Shown piece by piece: positions 17,088 through 26,672 of a DNA stretch of 64,000 nt (positions are counted from its first letter, which is position 1; every line of letters begins with the position of its first letter). A program made the position numbers and the translations under genes. This DNA comes from Paraburkholderia phenazinium (GTDB lineage Bacteria > Pseudomonadota > Gammaproteobacteria > Burkholderiales > Burkholderiaceae), in contig NZ_FSRU01000001.1 of the NCBI RefSeq assembly GCF_900142845.1, positions 3,782,001-3,846,000 of the forward strand, read 5' to 3'. The notes beneath the pieces were generated by a model. The model was not told where the DNA came from, did no database searches, and saw only the letters and a list, made by a program, of their open reading frames with translations.

Positions 17088-18533
17088 CTATGCCGCACGG
17101 CCAAAGAAGGTTCGATCGGCCATCCAGACTGCGAGCATGCTGGCGCCCATCAACGGAAACAGGACTCCAAGGAACACCAGGCCGGCCTTCCATGCACGCA
17201 TGGGCGGCACGGCGCGTGCGCGGCCTGGTGCGCCGAGCGAGCGCGCAGGACGGCGCTTCCACCACATCACGCAACCCGTCACCGCCATGGCGGCAAGACC
17301 CAGCGAGATCAGCGCGCACAATATCTGGTTGACCAGCCCGAAATAGCGGCCCATATGAAGCGAGGTGCCGTAAGAGACGGCCTTCGACACCGCGCCGTAG
17401 TCCGCATAACGAATGTCCTTGAGGACTGCACCGCTATATTGGTCGATATAAAGCGTGCGCTCCTGCTGCGGATCCGGTGGAAAGTAGGACACCGTATAAA
17501 CACCGCTTGCCGAGGCAGGCAGCACAATATCGTAGCCACCCGCCACACCGAGCGACGCCACCAGGGCCACCACACGTCCGAGTGGAAAGTGACCTTGAGC
17601 GTCGTCACTGCGCGAATTCGGCACCGGTACGTTGCCCACCGCCCACGGTGTCGTGGGCAGCGGCAGGTCGTCCATCGTCATGCCCGGCATCGACTCCATG
17701 GAGGATTCATGGTGGGCGACATTAGCCGGCGCAGGTTTCCCATCGCTCCTCCCAGGCAAAGTGGACTGCAACGGAAGCCCACCCCACGAGCCAGGCGGTG
17801 CGCCGAGATGGGCACTGGTCGCCAGCGCCTTGAACTGCTTTCCCCACGACCCCGACCAGGGTAACCCCGTCAGCACGAAGGCCAAGGTGCCAAGCGCAAG
17901 CCAGATGCCCAGCACCGCGTGCAAACTCTTCCAGAGCGCACGCCCCTTAAGCGCGAAGCGCGGCCATAACGCGTCGCGCAACGTCGTCGTCTCGCGCGGC
18001 CACCAAAGGGCGACGCCGGTACCGATCATCACGAGCGTCCAGCAGGCGGCCAGCTCCATCAAGAGTTCGCCGGGCTTGCCCAGTAACAGCTTGCGATGGA
18101 GCATGCGGTCCACCTGCATGAAGCGGTGCTCCACGCTAAGCGTGCCAAGCAACGCTCCTGTGTACGGATTCAGATAGACGCTTTGCTTTTCGCCGCTCGG
18201 CAAGCGAAACACAAATTCGGCGCTGCGTGCAGGGTTCTGATCGATGGCCGCGGTCGTCGCCAGCGCACCTTCAGGCATCGCCTTGCGCGCACTCGCCAGC
18301 AACGCGTCTTCGCTCAGACGCGGTCGCGCTTGCGGCTCGACGACCAGGCGATGCCGGTACAACAGCGGTTCGATTTGCGGCTGAAAGCAGTACAGCGTGC
18401 CGGTGATGGCCAGAACCACCAGGAACGGCATCACGAAGAGGCCGGCGTAGAAATGCCAGCGCCATAAGGTTCGATAGCCGGCACCGGCTGTGCTGCGTGC
18501 CGAAGACACGGAGTGCGTCGTGGTCGCGGACAT
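17088..18533 (-). CDS. PepSY-associated transmembrane protein with Met/His-rich loop
   Basis: A 481-residue inner-membrane protein of the PepSY_TM family, with about four main hydrophobic helices (near 30-50, 160-178, 205-224, 400-420) plus a C-terminal one. These proteins are often encoded beside TonB-dependent receptors and act in metal or siderophore reduction. A periplasmic-side loop contains HHESSMESMPGMTMDD at about 274-289: two His and four Met in 14 residues, a Cu-binding type of cluster. The start has AGGAG upstream. It follows the receptor gene by 47 bases on the same strand. Confidence 0.9.
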   Translation of the reverse strand: MSATTTHSVSSARSTAGAGYRTLWRWHFYAGLFVMPFLVVLAITGTLYCFQPQIEPLLYRHRLVVEPQARPRLSEDALLASARKAMPEGALATTAAIDQNPARSAEFVFRLPSGEKQSVYLNPYTGALLGTLSVEHRFMQVDRMLHRKLLLGKPGELLMELAACWTLVMIGTGVALWWPRETTTLRDALWPRFALKGRALWKSLHAVLGIWLALGTLAFVLTGLPWSGSWGKQFKALATSAHLGAPPGSWGGLPLQSTLPGRSDGKPAPANVAHHESSMESMPGMTMDDLPLPTTPWAVGNVPVPNSRSDDAQGHFPLGRVVALVASLGVAGGYDIVLPASASGVYTVSYFPPDPQQERTLYIDQYSGAVLKDIRYADYGAVSKAVSYGTSLHMGRYFGLVNQILCALISLGLAAMAVTGCVMWWKRRPARSLGAPGRARAVPPMRAWKAGLVFLGVLFPLMGASMLAVWMADRTFFGRAA

Positions 18534-18580
18534 TCAATTCTCCTGATTAGCTAAACGTAGACTAAAGCTCGGACCCGACT

Positions 18581-20917
18581 TCACAGGCGCAGCTTGCCTT
18601 CCACGTAGAACGTGCGGCCCGGGTACGGGTGATAGACGAAGTAGCGCTCATCGAACAGGTTGTCGATGCCGATACCGATCTCGCTGAGCTTCGTGGGCCT
18701 GAACGTGTATTTCACGTCGGCGACGGTGTAACTGCTGGTGCCGCCGAAGACGTCCGGATTGGTGTCGGTATTGGTCAGCGTGTTGTATTGCCGGCCCGAG
18801 TAATGCACGCCCGCGGTGACCGTCGAGCGCCCGTCCAGGTGATAGCTCGCCACCAGATCGGCACGCCACAACGGAATGCGGTAGAAGTACTTACCGACGG
18901 TCGCCGGATTCTGGGCGTTAGCAAGAATCTTCGATTGCGTGTAAGCCACGCTCGTCATGAGATCCAGCCCGCGCACCACGACGTCCTCCCCCGCATAGCT
19001 CGTCTCGACGCCGCGCGAACGCACCTCGCCGATGTTCTGGAAGTTCGTGACGTTAGGCACGACCGTCGTATCGGTCTGGCTGAAGATCGTATTCTTGACG
19101 TCGTCCTGGAACAGTGTGAAACGGAACAGGCCGTTCCAGTGAGCCCATTCGGCGGTGAGCTCTTTCGAAAGATCGTTTTCCGGCCTCAGGTTCGGATTGT
19201 TGTTGACGATCGAGGAACCGTTGATCTGCCCTTGAAACAGCTCGCTGACGGTCGGAAAGCGGTAGGCCCGGCCAATGGATGCGCGCAACGTCAGATCGTT
19301 GGTGAAATCGAACGAGAGCGATGCCTTGGGCGAGACATGCTGGTCGCTCACATCGCTATAAGGCACCCGCGTGCCGGCGATCGCCTGTGAACCGTCGTAG
19401 GCTTGCCAATCCTCATAGCGCGCCCCGTACACGAGCTTCCAGCGCGGCAGGAAACGCCAGGCGTCCTGCGCGTAGACGGCTTGCGTCTGGGTCTTGCCCG
19501 CAAACGCGTTAGCGAATGCGTTGCCCGCGCCGTCCTGCCAGTTGAGCGTGTTGTAGGTGGTGTTGTCGAGGAAGTAGTTGTCGTAGTGATAGCCGAAGGT
19601 CAGCGCATGGTTCGCCAGACCAGCTGCAGGCGTAGCCGGCGTATACGTCGTCTTCAGATCGAGCGTCTTCCAGCCGGTGCCGTCGCCGAAGGTCACGCTC
19701 CCTGGACCGTTGCCGGGCGCGCCTGAGTTCGCCGTGCGCGCGACGCTGCTGCCGATATCGTAGTAGGAAGCAATCGCTTCGCCATTCCAGCCCGTCGCGT
19801 TGCGCGTTTTCAGCGTGACGCCATAGAGCCAGTTTTCGCTGTAGCCCGAGCTGGGTGCAAATTCGGCCGCGGGAATCCGGTATTCGTAGCCCCCGATATT
19901 GACGTTGCCGCTATACACCGGATTGCCATTGTCATCGCGCAGGAATGTCGACGTCTGGCTGTTATAGCTGTGATGCCAATAGCCCAGCGTCAAGCCGCCT
20001 TGCAGCGTCGGCGTGAAGTCGTACTGCATCTTCAGCTTGAACTGATCGTTGATCGAGTGCTCGATACCTTCCCCATTCACACCCAGTACCGCAGTCGGCG
20101 TGTTGGTCTGGTTGTTGTAGAAATACGCACCGGTAACGGGGATGTCGCCGGCTTTGGCCGGTGTGTTCGACCTGGCGAGTGTCCCGAACTGCAGCGGTTG
20201 ACTGGTGTTCTCGAGATGATTCGCGTCGAGCCGATACGAGAAGTTGCCGACCTTGTCGCCGATCGACGCACTCGCCTCGCTGCCGTTGAAGTTCCCGTTC
20301 ACGCCGAACAGGCTGAAATGCTGGGTAAATCCCTTGACGTCGGCTTCCGCCTGAAAATGCGTCGGCATACGCGTGGTAATCAGCACCGTCGCGCCCAGCG
20401 AATTGCCCGGATAGGCGGCGGAGAACGGACCGTAGATCACGCTCACCTGCTGGATTTCGTCAGGCGCCACCATCGACCATGCCGGTGGAAACGAATAGCT
20501 GTTGCCGAGCAGGTTGCTCAGCAACAAACCGTCTGCATAGACGAGTCCTCGCGCGCTTTGGCTATTGCTCGTGCCACGCACGGCGATGATCGAATTCAGG
20601 TCGCCGATAAAACGCTTGCGTACCGCGAGGTTAGGCATGTACTGCAACACGTCCTCGCTGTTCACCACGTTCCAGTTCTGGAACTGGGCGGGAGTGACCG
20701 TCTCGACGGTGGCCGGCAGATTGGGATCGACTGTGATGGGGTTGGGTGCACTCGCAGTAATGGTCACCGAAGGCAATGTAACGCCACTGGCGATATCGCC
20801 GGCCTGAGCGAATGACGGCATGACGGAAAGCGGCAGCAAGCCGAGCGTGACAGGCGAGACAGAGCGTGCCCGTTTGCGTGCGCAAAGGGGCCGCCTTCGC
20901 AAAGCGAAGTTGAACAT
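18581..20917 (-). CDS. TonB-dependent receptor, probably metal or metallophore
   Basis: A 778-residue outer-membrane receptor. The signal peptide is at about 1-38. The plug covers roughly 45-170, including VTPAQFQNWNVVNSEDVL, IAVRGTS and the YPGNSLGATVLITTR segment. A 22-strand barrel follows and ends in the aromatic-rich TFYVEGKLRL typical of outer-membrane insertion. AGGAAA precedes the start. The neighbours are a DUF2946 protein and a PepSY protein with a Met/His loop, favouring copper. Cys occurs only in the signal region, so it does not show the Cys site of Pseudomonas OprC. Confidence 0.93.
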   Translation of the reverse strand: MFNFALRRRPLCARKRARSVSPVTLGLLPLSVMPSFAQAGDIASGVTLPSVTITASAPNPITVDPNLPATVETVTPAQFQNWNVVNSEDVLQYMPNLAVRKRFIGDLNSIIAVRGTSNSQSARGLVYADGLLLSNLLGNSYSFPPAWSMVAPDEIQQVSVIYGPFSAAYPGNSLGATVLITTRMPTHFQAEADVKGFTQHFSLFGVNGNFNGSEASASIGDKVGNFSYRLDANHLENTSQPLQFGTLARSNTPAKAGDIPVTGAYFYNNQTNTPTAVLGVNGEGIEHSINDQFKLKMQYDFTPTLQGGLTLGYWHHSYNSQTSTFLRDDNGNPVYSGNVNIGGYEYRIPAAEFAPSSGYSENWLYGVTLKTRNATGWNGEAIASYYDIGSSVARTANSGAPGNGPGSVTFGDGTGWKTLDLKTTYTPATPAAGLANHALTFGYHYDNYFLDNTTYNTLNWQDGAGNAFANAFAGKTQTQAVYAQDAWRFLPRWKLVYGARYEDWQAYDGSQAIAGTRVPYSDVSDQHVSPKASLSFDFTNDLTLRASIGRAYRFPTVSELFQGQINGSSIVNNNPNLRPENDLSKELTAEWAHWNGLFRFTLFQDDVKNTIFSQTDTTVVPNVTNFQNIGEVRSRGVETSYAGEDVVVRGLDLMTSVAYTQSKILANAQNPATVGKYFYRIPLWRADLVASYHLDGRSTVTAGVHYSGRQYNTLTNTDTNPDVFGGTSSYTVADVKYTFRPTKLSEIGIGIDNLFDERYFVYHPYPGRTFYVEGKLRL

Positions 20918-21003
20918 GAAGGTTTCCTGAATGCATTGGACAAGCGGCCGCGCGCGCCCTTCATGGGCGCATGGCTAGGCACGGCCAGCAGCAATAACGG
21001 CGA

Positions 21004-21366
21004 TCAGGAAACGGCAGGCGGGTCGCGTGGACGACCGGAAGGAAAAGCGCCGAGTGGCGTAAAGCGGATATTCAGAACCGGCGCAGCAGCGGCACTCGTG
21101 AGTATGAAGAGAGACAGCGCAGCGGGAGGAACAGGCGGCGCCACCACATGATGCGCCAACAGGTTGCAATAACCGCAGGCGTCCAGTGAACTGACGGGAT
21201 CGTGATGCTCTGGACTACCAGGTTGAGCGGCAGAACAAAGCGCGGCGACGGGTTCATCCGCGCGTGCCGAGACGACCAGTTGACTCACAACCGGCGCGAA
21301 TACGATGAGCCACATGGCGATCAGGCCAAGCCATGCAGTCAGGTATTTGCGGTTGTAGAAGGTCAT
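21004..21366 (-). CDS. DUF2946 family small membrane protein
   Basis: A 120-residue protein with an N-terminal hydrophobic helix (LTAWLGLIAMWLIVFAPVVSQ), a Cys/His-rich middle (C at about 42, paired His, then CGYC and HH) and a second hydrophobic stretch near the C-terminus. This matches DUF2946, a family usually encoded with copper-responsive TonB receptors. The Cys and His suggest metal binding. I start at the ATG complementary to 21364-21366; the frame remains open to 21936 but only this part has family character. No clear ribosome binding site is visible. It is upstream of, and co-directional with, the receptor gene. Confidence 0.8.
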   Translation of the reverse strand: MTFYNRKYLTAWLGLIAMWLIVFAPVVSQLVVSARADEPVAALCSAAQPGSPEHHDPVSSLDACGYCNLLAHHVVAPPVPPAALSLFILTSAAAAPVLNIRFTPLGAFPSGRPRDPPAVS

Positions 21367-21621
21367 GTCGTTTGGGCGCAATAACGCGCGGAAGTCTATC
21401 ACTTCGATAGGGGCATATCCAGATGGGTGGCGAAGTTGCGTGGCATTTTGACGCACCGTTCGAACGGCTCCGTGATGCCCGCGGCCGACCCGAAAAGGTC
21501 GAATGTCCGAAATTCGAAAGCGTTTGACCCGTCGAGCGAAACACCGCGCGATAGAGTGCGTCCGGTAGTCAGGGCGCAGCATCAGGGCCCTCACCCTTAA
21601 CAATGCTCGGGAGAATGCAAC

Positions 21622-22521
21622 GTGGATGCCTTGAATTCGATGCGAGTCTTCGTCAAAGTCGCGGAGTTCAACAGCTTCGCACGGGCCTCCGAAGCGCTGG
21701 ATATGGCGGTGCCGAGAACAAGCCGGATCATTTCCGAACTCGAGGATCACCTCGGCACCCGCTTGCTGCAACGAACCACACGCAAGATGTCGCTGACCGA
21801 ACCCGGGCGGATCTATCTGGAACGCTGTCGGCAGATTCTCGGCGAAATCGAAGAGACATACCTCATGCTCTCGGCGAATGCGGTCAGCACGTCGGGACGC
21901 ATCCGCGTCGCCGCGCCTGCGCTCTTTGCCCAGCACAAGCTCGCGCCGGTGCTTGCGGCCTATCAGCGTGCCTATCCGAATGTCATCGTGGACCTTGTCC
22001 TTGCCGATCGCCCGGTCGATCTGATCGAGGAAGAGTTCGATCTTGGCATTCTCGCCGCACGCCGCATCAATGCCATGAGCCTCGTCTCACGACACCTCGC
22101 GACCACCGATTTTCACATCTGCGCCGCGCCCGGCTATCTCGCCGAACATGGCACGCCCATGCACCCGTCGGAGCTGGCCGATCATCCCTACCTCGCTTTT
22201 CGTACCGAACACAGCAGCGAAGAGGTGACTTTCCACGCGGCGGACGGCACGTCGATCGCCGTGCAGCCAAAAACGTCCTTCGTGTGCAACAACATCGGCA
22301 TGTTGCGTGCGAGCGCACTGGCCGGGATGGGTATTGCCACGCTCTCGGCCTACCTCGTTGAAGACGACATACGGACGGGACGCTTGCAGCGCATCTTGCC
22401 CGAATATCACCTGGCCGATAGGGAGTTCCGGATCGTGTACTCGACCCGCAAATTCCAGTCGCTCAAGGTCAAGGCATTCATCGATCTCGCGGTCGAACAT
22501 TTTCGTCAGACCAACGAGTAG
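21622..22521 (+). CDS. LysR family transcriptional regulator
   Basis: A 299-residue regulator starting at GTG with GGGAG upstream. The helix-turn-helix is in residues 1-60 (NSFARASEALDMAVPRTSRIISELE), of the common AaeR/DmlR-like type. The effector domain runs from about 90 to 295. It is 112 bases before an FMN reductase gene on the same strand and may control the following set of metabolic genes, although most LysR regulators are divergent from their targets. Confidence 0.93.
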   Translation: MDALNSMRVFVKVAEFNSFARASEALDMAVPRTSRIISELEDHLGTRLLQRTTRKMSLTEPGRIYLERCRQILGEIEETYLMLSANAVSTSGRIRVAAPALFAQHKLAPVLAAYQRAYPNVIVDLVLADRPVDLIEEEFDLGILAARRINAMSLVSRHLATTDFHICAAPGYLAEHGTPMHPSELADHPYLAFRTEHSSEEVTFHAADGTSIAVQPKTSFVCNNIGMLRASALAGMGIATLSAYLVEDDIRTGRLQRILPEYHLADREFRIVYSTRKFQSLKVKAFIDLAVEHFRQTNE

Positions 22522-22633
22522 ACCATTTGACCGAAACTCGAAAGTGCATGTCCGACCGCTTGTGTTCGCGGTGGTTATAGTCGAATCCTCTTTATTGCCC
22601 AGTCCCTCTTCCCTGTTGTTCGTCTACAAGCTC

Positions 22634-23224
22634 ATGAAAACATCGTTCAAATTTGTTGGCCTGTCGGGTAGCCTGCGTCAGGCGTCTTTCTCGTCCACCG
22701 TGCTGAACGCGTTCGGCCAGCAGCTTCACTCCCACGGGCACGGTCTCGATCTGTTGAATATCGGCGACTTCCCGCACTACAACCAGGATATCGAAGAAGC
22801 CGGTCTGCCGGCAGCGGTCGCAACGGGACGCCACCTCGTCGAGCAAAGCGACGGCGTCGTCATTGTTGCGCCGGAGTTCAATCACGGCATACCTGGTGTC
22901 CTGAAGAACGCCTTGGACTGGCTCTCCCGGCCCGCATTTGCGAGCTGCTTCGAGAACAAGCCGGTTATCTTCTGCACGATCTCGCCGGGCGCGCTTGGGG
23001 GCGTCCGCGCGCAGTATCAACTGCGGGAAACGCTGAGTTCAATGCTTTGCCACGTTGTGCCTATGCCGGAAATCGTCATTCCGCACGTCAACAAGAAGGT
23101 CGAAAACGGGGTCTTCACGGACAAGCCGACCCTCGACTTCATCTCGAACTCTATCAGGCGACTGATCCAGGCGATCGAGCTCCGCCGAACTGCGCAGGAC
23201 CAGGTGTCTGCGATCGAAGCCTGA
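22634..23224 (+). CDS. NADPH-dependent FMN reductase family protein
   Basis: A 196-residue flavodoxin-fold protein. The phosphate-binding loop GLSGSLRQASFSS is at about 9-21, and the PEFNHGIPGVLKNALDW segment is the flavin-binding signature of the ChrR/YieF/SsuE group. Such enzymes reduce FMN, quinones or chromate with NAD(P)H in the cytoplasm. The ATG is not preceded by a strong ribosome binding site. It is the first enzyme gene after the LysR gene. Confidence 0.92.
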   Translation: MKTSFKFVGLSGSLRQASFSSTVLNAFGQQLHSHGHGLDLLNIGDFPHYNQDIEEAGLPAAVATGRHLVEQSDGVVIVAPEFNHGIPGVLKNALDWLSRPAFASCFENKPVIFCTISPGALGGVRAQYQLRETLSSMLCHVVPMPEIVIPHVNKKVENGVFTDKPTLDFISNSIRRLIQAIELRRTAQDQVSAIEA

Positions 23225-23524
23225 CGCGCTAGCGCGGATTCCTCTCTCGCGCGTGTTCGCACACGGCACGCGCGAGAATCGGGGCGCTTCGAGCGTCACG
23301 CTGCCGGTACAGTCGCTCGTTCCTGAATTTCACAAGCAATCCCAAGGAAAATGCTCCAATGAGAATGGCCATGCTGGCTCCGGTCGCCGCACTCATCGTG
23401 ACTTCGAGCGCCCCTTTCCCTTAGGGAAAGCCTCGTTGAGGATCGAGCAAACCGCAGCGCCAGGCGCCGTTCACAATGGAGGGGATTCGACACCGAACGT
23501 CTAACGCCACACTGCAGATCGATC
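23225..23524. other. Intergenic region with no gene seen
   Basis: The 300 bases between the FMN reductase and D-2-hydroxyacid dehydrogenase genes show no frame with family character. The inverted pair TTCCCTTAGGGAA near 23418-23430 is a short perfect palindrome that could be a regulator site. Confidence 0.4.
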
Positions 23525-24505
23525 ATGCCAAACGCTCCCGCCCCCCTGAAGGTCGTCTTCCTTGACCGCGCAACCATTTCCCCCCAAACCGTACTCAAGG
23601 CACTCCCCTTCCCGCATTCCCTTGAGGTTTTCCAAAACACGCCCGCTGAGTCGGTTGCGGTTCGCATCGCGAATGCGGATATCGTCATCGTGAACAAGGT
23701 TCGCCTCACCCGTTCGGACCTGGAACAGGCGAAGCACCTGAAAATGATCGCCATCGCCGCGACAGGTACCGACAATGTCGACCTCACGACCTGTCGCGAG
23801 CGGGGAATCGTGGTGAGCAACATCCGGAACTACGCCACGCACACCGTCCCCGAGCACACGTTTGCGCTGATCTTTGCACTGCGGCGCAGCCTCGTGGCCT
23901 ACCGCGACGCGGTCAGCGCCGGCCGCTGGCTGGAGGCGAACCAGTTCTGCTTCTTCGACTTTCCCATCCGCGACCTGAGCGGCACCACGCTGGGAATCAT
24001 CGGCGATGGGGCGCTCGGACGCGCCGTTGCCGATATCGGACGCGCGCTCGGACTTCGCGTTCTCTTCTCCGCTTATAAAGGCCGCGCGGATATGGGTCCG
24101 CTCTATACACCGTTCCAGGAGATGCTTGAGACGAGCGACATCATTTCCTTGCATTGTCCCTTGACGCCCGCCACGCGGGACCTGATCGGGAAAGCCGAAT
24201 TTCTTCAGATGAAGCGCAAGCCGCTGCTGATCAACACCGCGCGCGGCGGGTTGGTGAACGAGACCGCACTCGTTGCAGCCTTGAAGTCGGGGATGATCTC
24301 GGGGGCCGGCTTCGATGTCGTGACGCAAGAACCGATGCCGCTCGACCATCCGTTCCAGGAAATCCTGTCGCACCCTGGTTTTGTTCTGACGCCGCACGTG
24401 GCGTGGGCGAGCGACGAAGCGATTCAGGCGCTGGCCGATCAACTCATCGACAACATCGCCGCATTTCAGGCCGGCAACCCCGGGCACGTCGTGTCGCTCG
24501 CCTAA
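23525..24505 (+). CDS. D-2-hydroxyacid dehydrogenase
   Basis: A 326-residue cytoplasmic enzyme that interconverts a 2-keto acid and its D-2-hydroxy acid; hydroxypyruvate or glyoxylate are typical substrates in its subgroup. The nucleotide motif GDGALG is at 160-165. The catalytic triad is Arg240 (NTARGG), Glu269 (TQEP) and His291 (TPHVAW). The end of the second strand reads VLFSAYKGR without the usual Asp or Glu that holds NAD ribose, and with basic residues after it, which suggests NADP use. It is followed by VOC and MFS genes on the same strand. Confidence 0.92.
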   Translation: MPNAPAPLKVVFLDRATISPQTVLKALPFPHSLEVFQNTPAESVAVRIANADIVIVNKVRLTRSDLEQAKHLKMIAIAATGTDNVDLTTCRERGIVVSNIRNYATHTVPEHTFALIFALRRSLVAYRDAVSAGRWLEANQFCFFDFPIRDLSGTTLGIIGDGALGRAVADIGRALGLRVLFSAYKGRADMGPLYTPFQEMLETSDIISLHCPLTPATRDLIGKAEFLQMKRKPLLINTARGGLVNETALVAALKSGMISGAGFDVVTQEPMPLDHPFQEILSHPGFVLTPHVAWASDEAIQALADQLIDNIAAFQAGNPGHVVSLA

Positions 24506-24684
24506 GCGGGTAAACCTTAGGCTGCCACCGCAATGCCTTGCCGGCGGGTCCTCGCGGCCGCCTTTCCCGGATGGAAAGCATCCTTGAGAATCCAGCGATT
24601 ATCGCGCGCCTGGAAATGCAGCAGGATGAACGACATGACGCGGCATTCCGACGTAGCGCGCCTTCGTTCAACCAGGAGTTTGCA

Positions 24685-25071
24685 ATGCCATTGATTGACC
24701 ACCTTGATCATCTGGTTCTGACCTGTGTCGACCCCGAGGCGACCCGGCACTTCTACACCCAGGTCATGCAGATGGAACCCGAGACGTTCGGCGCGGGCCG
24801 GCTGGCTTTCCGATTCGGCAATCAGAAGATCAACCTTCACGTTCGCGGATCCGAATTCGAACCGAAGGCACACATCCCCGTGCCCGGCGCACTCGACTTG
24901 TGCTTCATTGCCGCCGTCCCGCTCGACGATGTGATCAGGCATCTGAACAAGGTGGAGTGGCCGATCGTCGAGGGGCCGGTTGAACGCACCGGCGCCACGC
25001 AGAAGATCCGCTCGGTGTACGTGCGCGATCCCGATCTCAACCTGATCGAAATTTCCGAACTCTTGAACTGA
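24685..25071 (+). CDS. VOC family (glyoxalase/dioxygenase-like) protein
   Basis: A 128-residue single-domain vicinal-oxygen-chelate protein. The beta-alpha-beta-beta-beta pattern is clear, with N-terminal HLDHLVLTCVDPEATRHFY and C-terminal VRDPDLNLIEISE, whose last Glu is the usual metal ligand. The start ATG has AGGAG eight bases upstream; an open frame back to 24538 has no family match. It may isomerise or cleave an intermediate of the surrounding pathway, or act as a glyoxalase or fosfomycin-type protein. The substrate is unknown. Confidence 0.9.
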   Translation: MPLIDHLDHLVLTCVDPEATRHFYTQVMQMEPETFGAGRLAFRFGNQKINLHVRGSEFEPKAHIPVPGALDLCFIAAVPLDDVIRHLNKVEWPIVEGPVERTGATQKIRSVYVRDPDLNLIEISELLN

Positions 25072-25211
25072 GTCGCGAAGGTCATTGCCGCGGTGTGTGG
25101 CGCAGGGTGCGCCCAGGTCGCGCACCCGCCATGACACAGCCAGCGGCACCGCACCAGGCATAAGAACCGTGGGCGGCACATCAGCATGATCCAATAAATC
25201 AAGGAGACGCC

Positions 25212-26672
25212 ATGAGCGCCAACAATCTGGGCCTGGGCAGCGGAGCGAGCGCCCAGGCCGCTTTCCCTGCCTCTGCACCCGGCGCCGCACCCGATGCGGC
25301 GCCCTCGCCGAATATCCATGCGCTCACGCTCGGCGACTGGATGGACAACATGCGGGTGGGCCCGCTGCATCGATTCGTTGTGCTGGTGATCGGCATCGGC
25401 CTGTTCTTCGACATGTATGAGATTTTCCTCGTCAGCTCGATCGGCACCGCACTGCAGGGCGAATACGGCATCGACCGACACAGCACCGACTTCAAGCTCC
25501 TGCTGGCCTCGGCCTTTATCGGCATGTTTTTCGGTTCGTTCTGTCTCGGCAGCATGGCCGACCGGATCGGCCGGCGCAAGGCGTTCCTGTTCAACCTGGT
25601 CTGGTACAGCGCGTTTTCATTGGCCGGTGCGTTCTCCGTGAACGCCGGGATGCTCGTGATCTGCCGCGTGCTCACCGGCATCGGTGTAGGCGCGATTTAC
25701 CCGGTCGCCGATAGCTTCCTCTCCGAGATTCTGCCCAAGGAACGTCGAGGCCGGTTGGCCGCGTGGGCCTACACCACCTCGTATGTCGCCGTGCCGCTGG
25801 TGGGGTTCCTCGCGCTGTGGCTCAATCCGCTGCACGTTGGCGCGGTGGCGGGCTGGCGGATCATCCTGGTGATCGGCAGCCTGGGGGCTGTGCTGGTCCT
25901 GATCGTGCAGCATAAGCTGCCCGAGAGTCCGCGCTGGTTGCTGGCGCAGGGGCGCGTCGAGGAGGCGCACGCCATGCTTCGGCGCTTCGCCGCAAGCGCG
26001 GGGGTAACCGTATCGGGCATCCTCCCTGAAGCGGCGAACACGCAGCATCCGATCACGTTGCGCGAGCGCGTGGCCTTGTTGCGCCGCCCGCCCTATGACA
26101 AGCGCTACCTGATGCTGACCATCTTCCACCTGCTGCAAGGATTCGGTTATTACGGCTTTGGCACGCTGGCCAGCACGGTAGTAAAAAGCCGCGGATATGA
26201 CGTCACCGACGGGACCTTGTTTATCGCCCTGTCGTTTCTGGGCTACCCGGTCGGCTCGCTGCTGTCCATTCCGCTTCTCAGCTGGATAGAACGTCGCACC
26301 CTCGTGATCGTATCGATCCTGGCCATCGCAGCCTGCGGCCTGTGTTTCGCCTATTCGAACAATTCCACGCTGATCGTCTGCTTTGGTGTGTTGACCACCT
26401 GCGCATCGAATGTCTTCAGTAATGCCTATCACGTGTACCAGTCGGAGATATTTCCGGCGGGCGCACGCTCCACGGCCATCGGCAGCACCTATTCGCTGTC
26501 GCGCATCGTCAGCGGCATCCTGCCGTTCATCTTGCTGCCGATATTGAGTGCGTACGGCGCAGTCGCCATGTTCGGCATCATCGCCGCTGCGCTGCTGACC
26601 GTGGCCTTGACGGTGCGGGTACTGGGACCCCGCACCACCCGGCGTAGTCAGGACGAGATCAATCCGGTGTGA
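25212..26672 (+). CDS. MFS transporter, metabolite:H+ symporter type
   Basis: A 486-residue inner-membrane protein with about twelve helices. The MFS motif between helices 2 and 3 is DRIGRRKA, and RGRLAAWAYTTSY follows helix 4, a pattern of the sugar/aromatic acid (SP/AAHS) porters. Residues 1-35 are an Ala/Pro-rich cytoplasmic tail. AAGGAG lies right before the ATG. It probably imports the substrate handled by the upstream reductase, dehydrogenase and VOC genes. Its end overlaps the convergent propeller gene by 14 bases. Confidence 0.92.
   Translation: MSANNLGLGSGASAQAAFPASAPGAAPDAAPSPNIHALTLGDWMDNMRVGPLHRFVVLVIGIGLFFDMYEIFLVSSIGTALQGEYGIDRHSTDFKLLLASAFIGMFFGSFCLGSMADRIGRRKAFLFNLVWYSAFSLAGAFSVNAGMLVICRVLTGIGVGAIYPVADSFLSEILPKERRGRLAAWAYTTSYVAVPLVGFLALWLNPLHVGAVAGWRIILVIGSLGAVLVLIVQHKLPESPRWLLAQGRVEEAHAMLRRFAASAGVTVSGILPEAANTQHPITLRERVALLRRPPYDKRYLMLTIFHLLQGFGYYGFGTLASTVVKSRGYDVTDGTLFIALSFLGYPVGSLLSIPLLSWIERRTLVIVSILAIAACGLCFAYSNNSTLIVCFGVLTTCASNVFSNAYHVYQSEIFPAGARSTAIGSTYSLSRIVSGILPFILLPILSAYGAVAMFGIIAAALLTVALTVRVLGPRTTRRSQDEINPV

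Noticed and set aside
17047..17088. Hairpin GCGTCTGGG/CCCAGACGC as terminator after yjbQ
   Set aside because: The loop is 24 bases, no T-run follows, and one arm touches the stop region of the convergent gene.
21004..21936. 310-residue minus-strand protein
   Set aside because: Only the last 120 residues have DUF2946 character; the upstream part overlaps the divergent LysR gene and looks non-coding.
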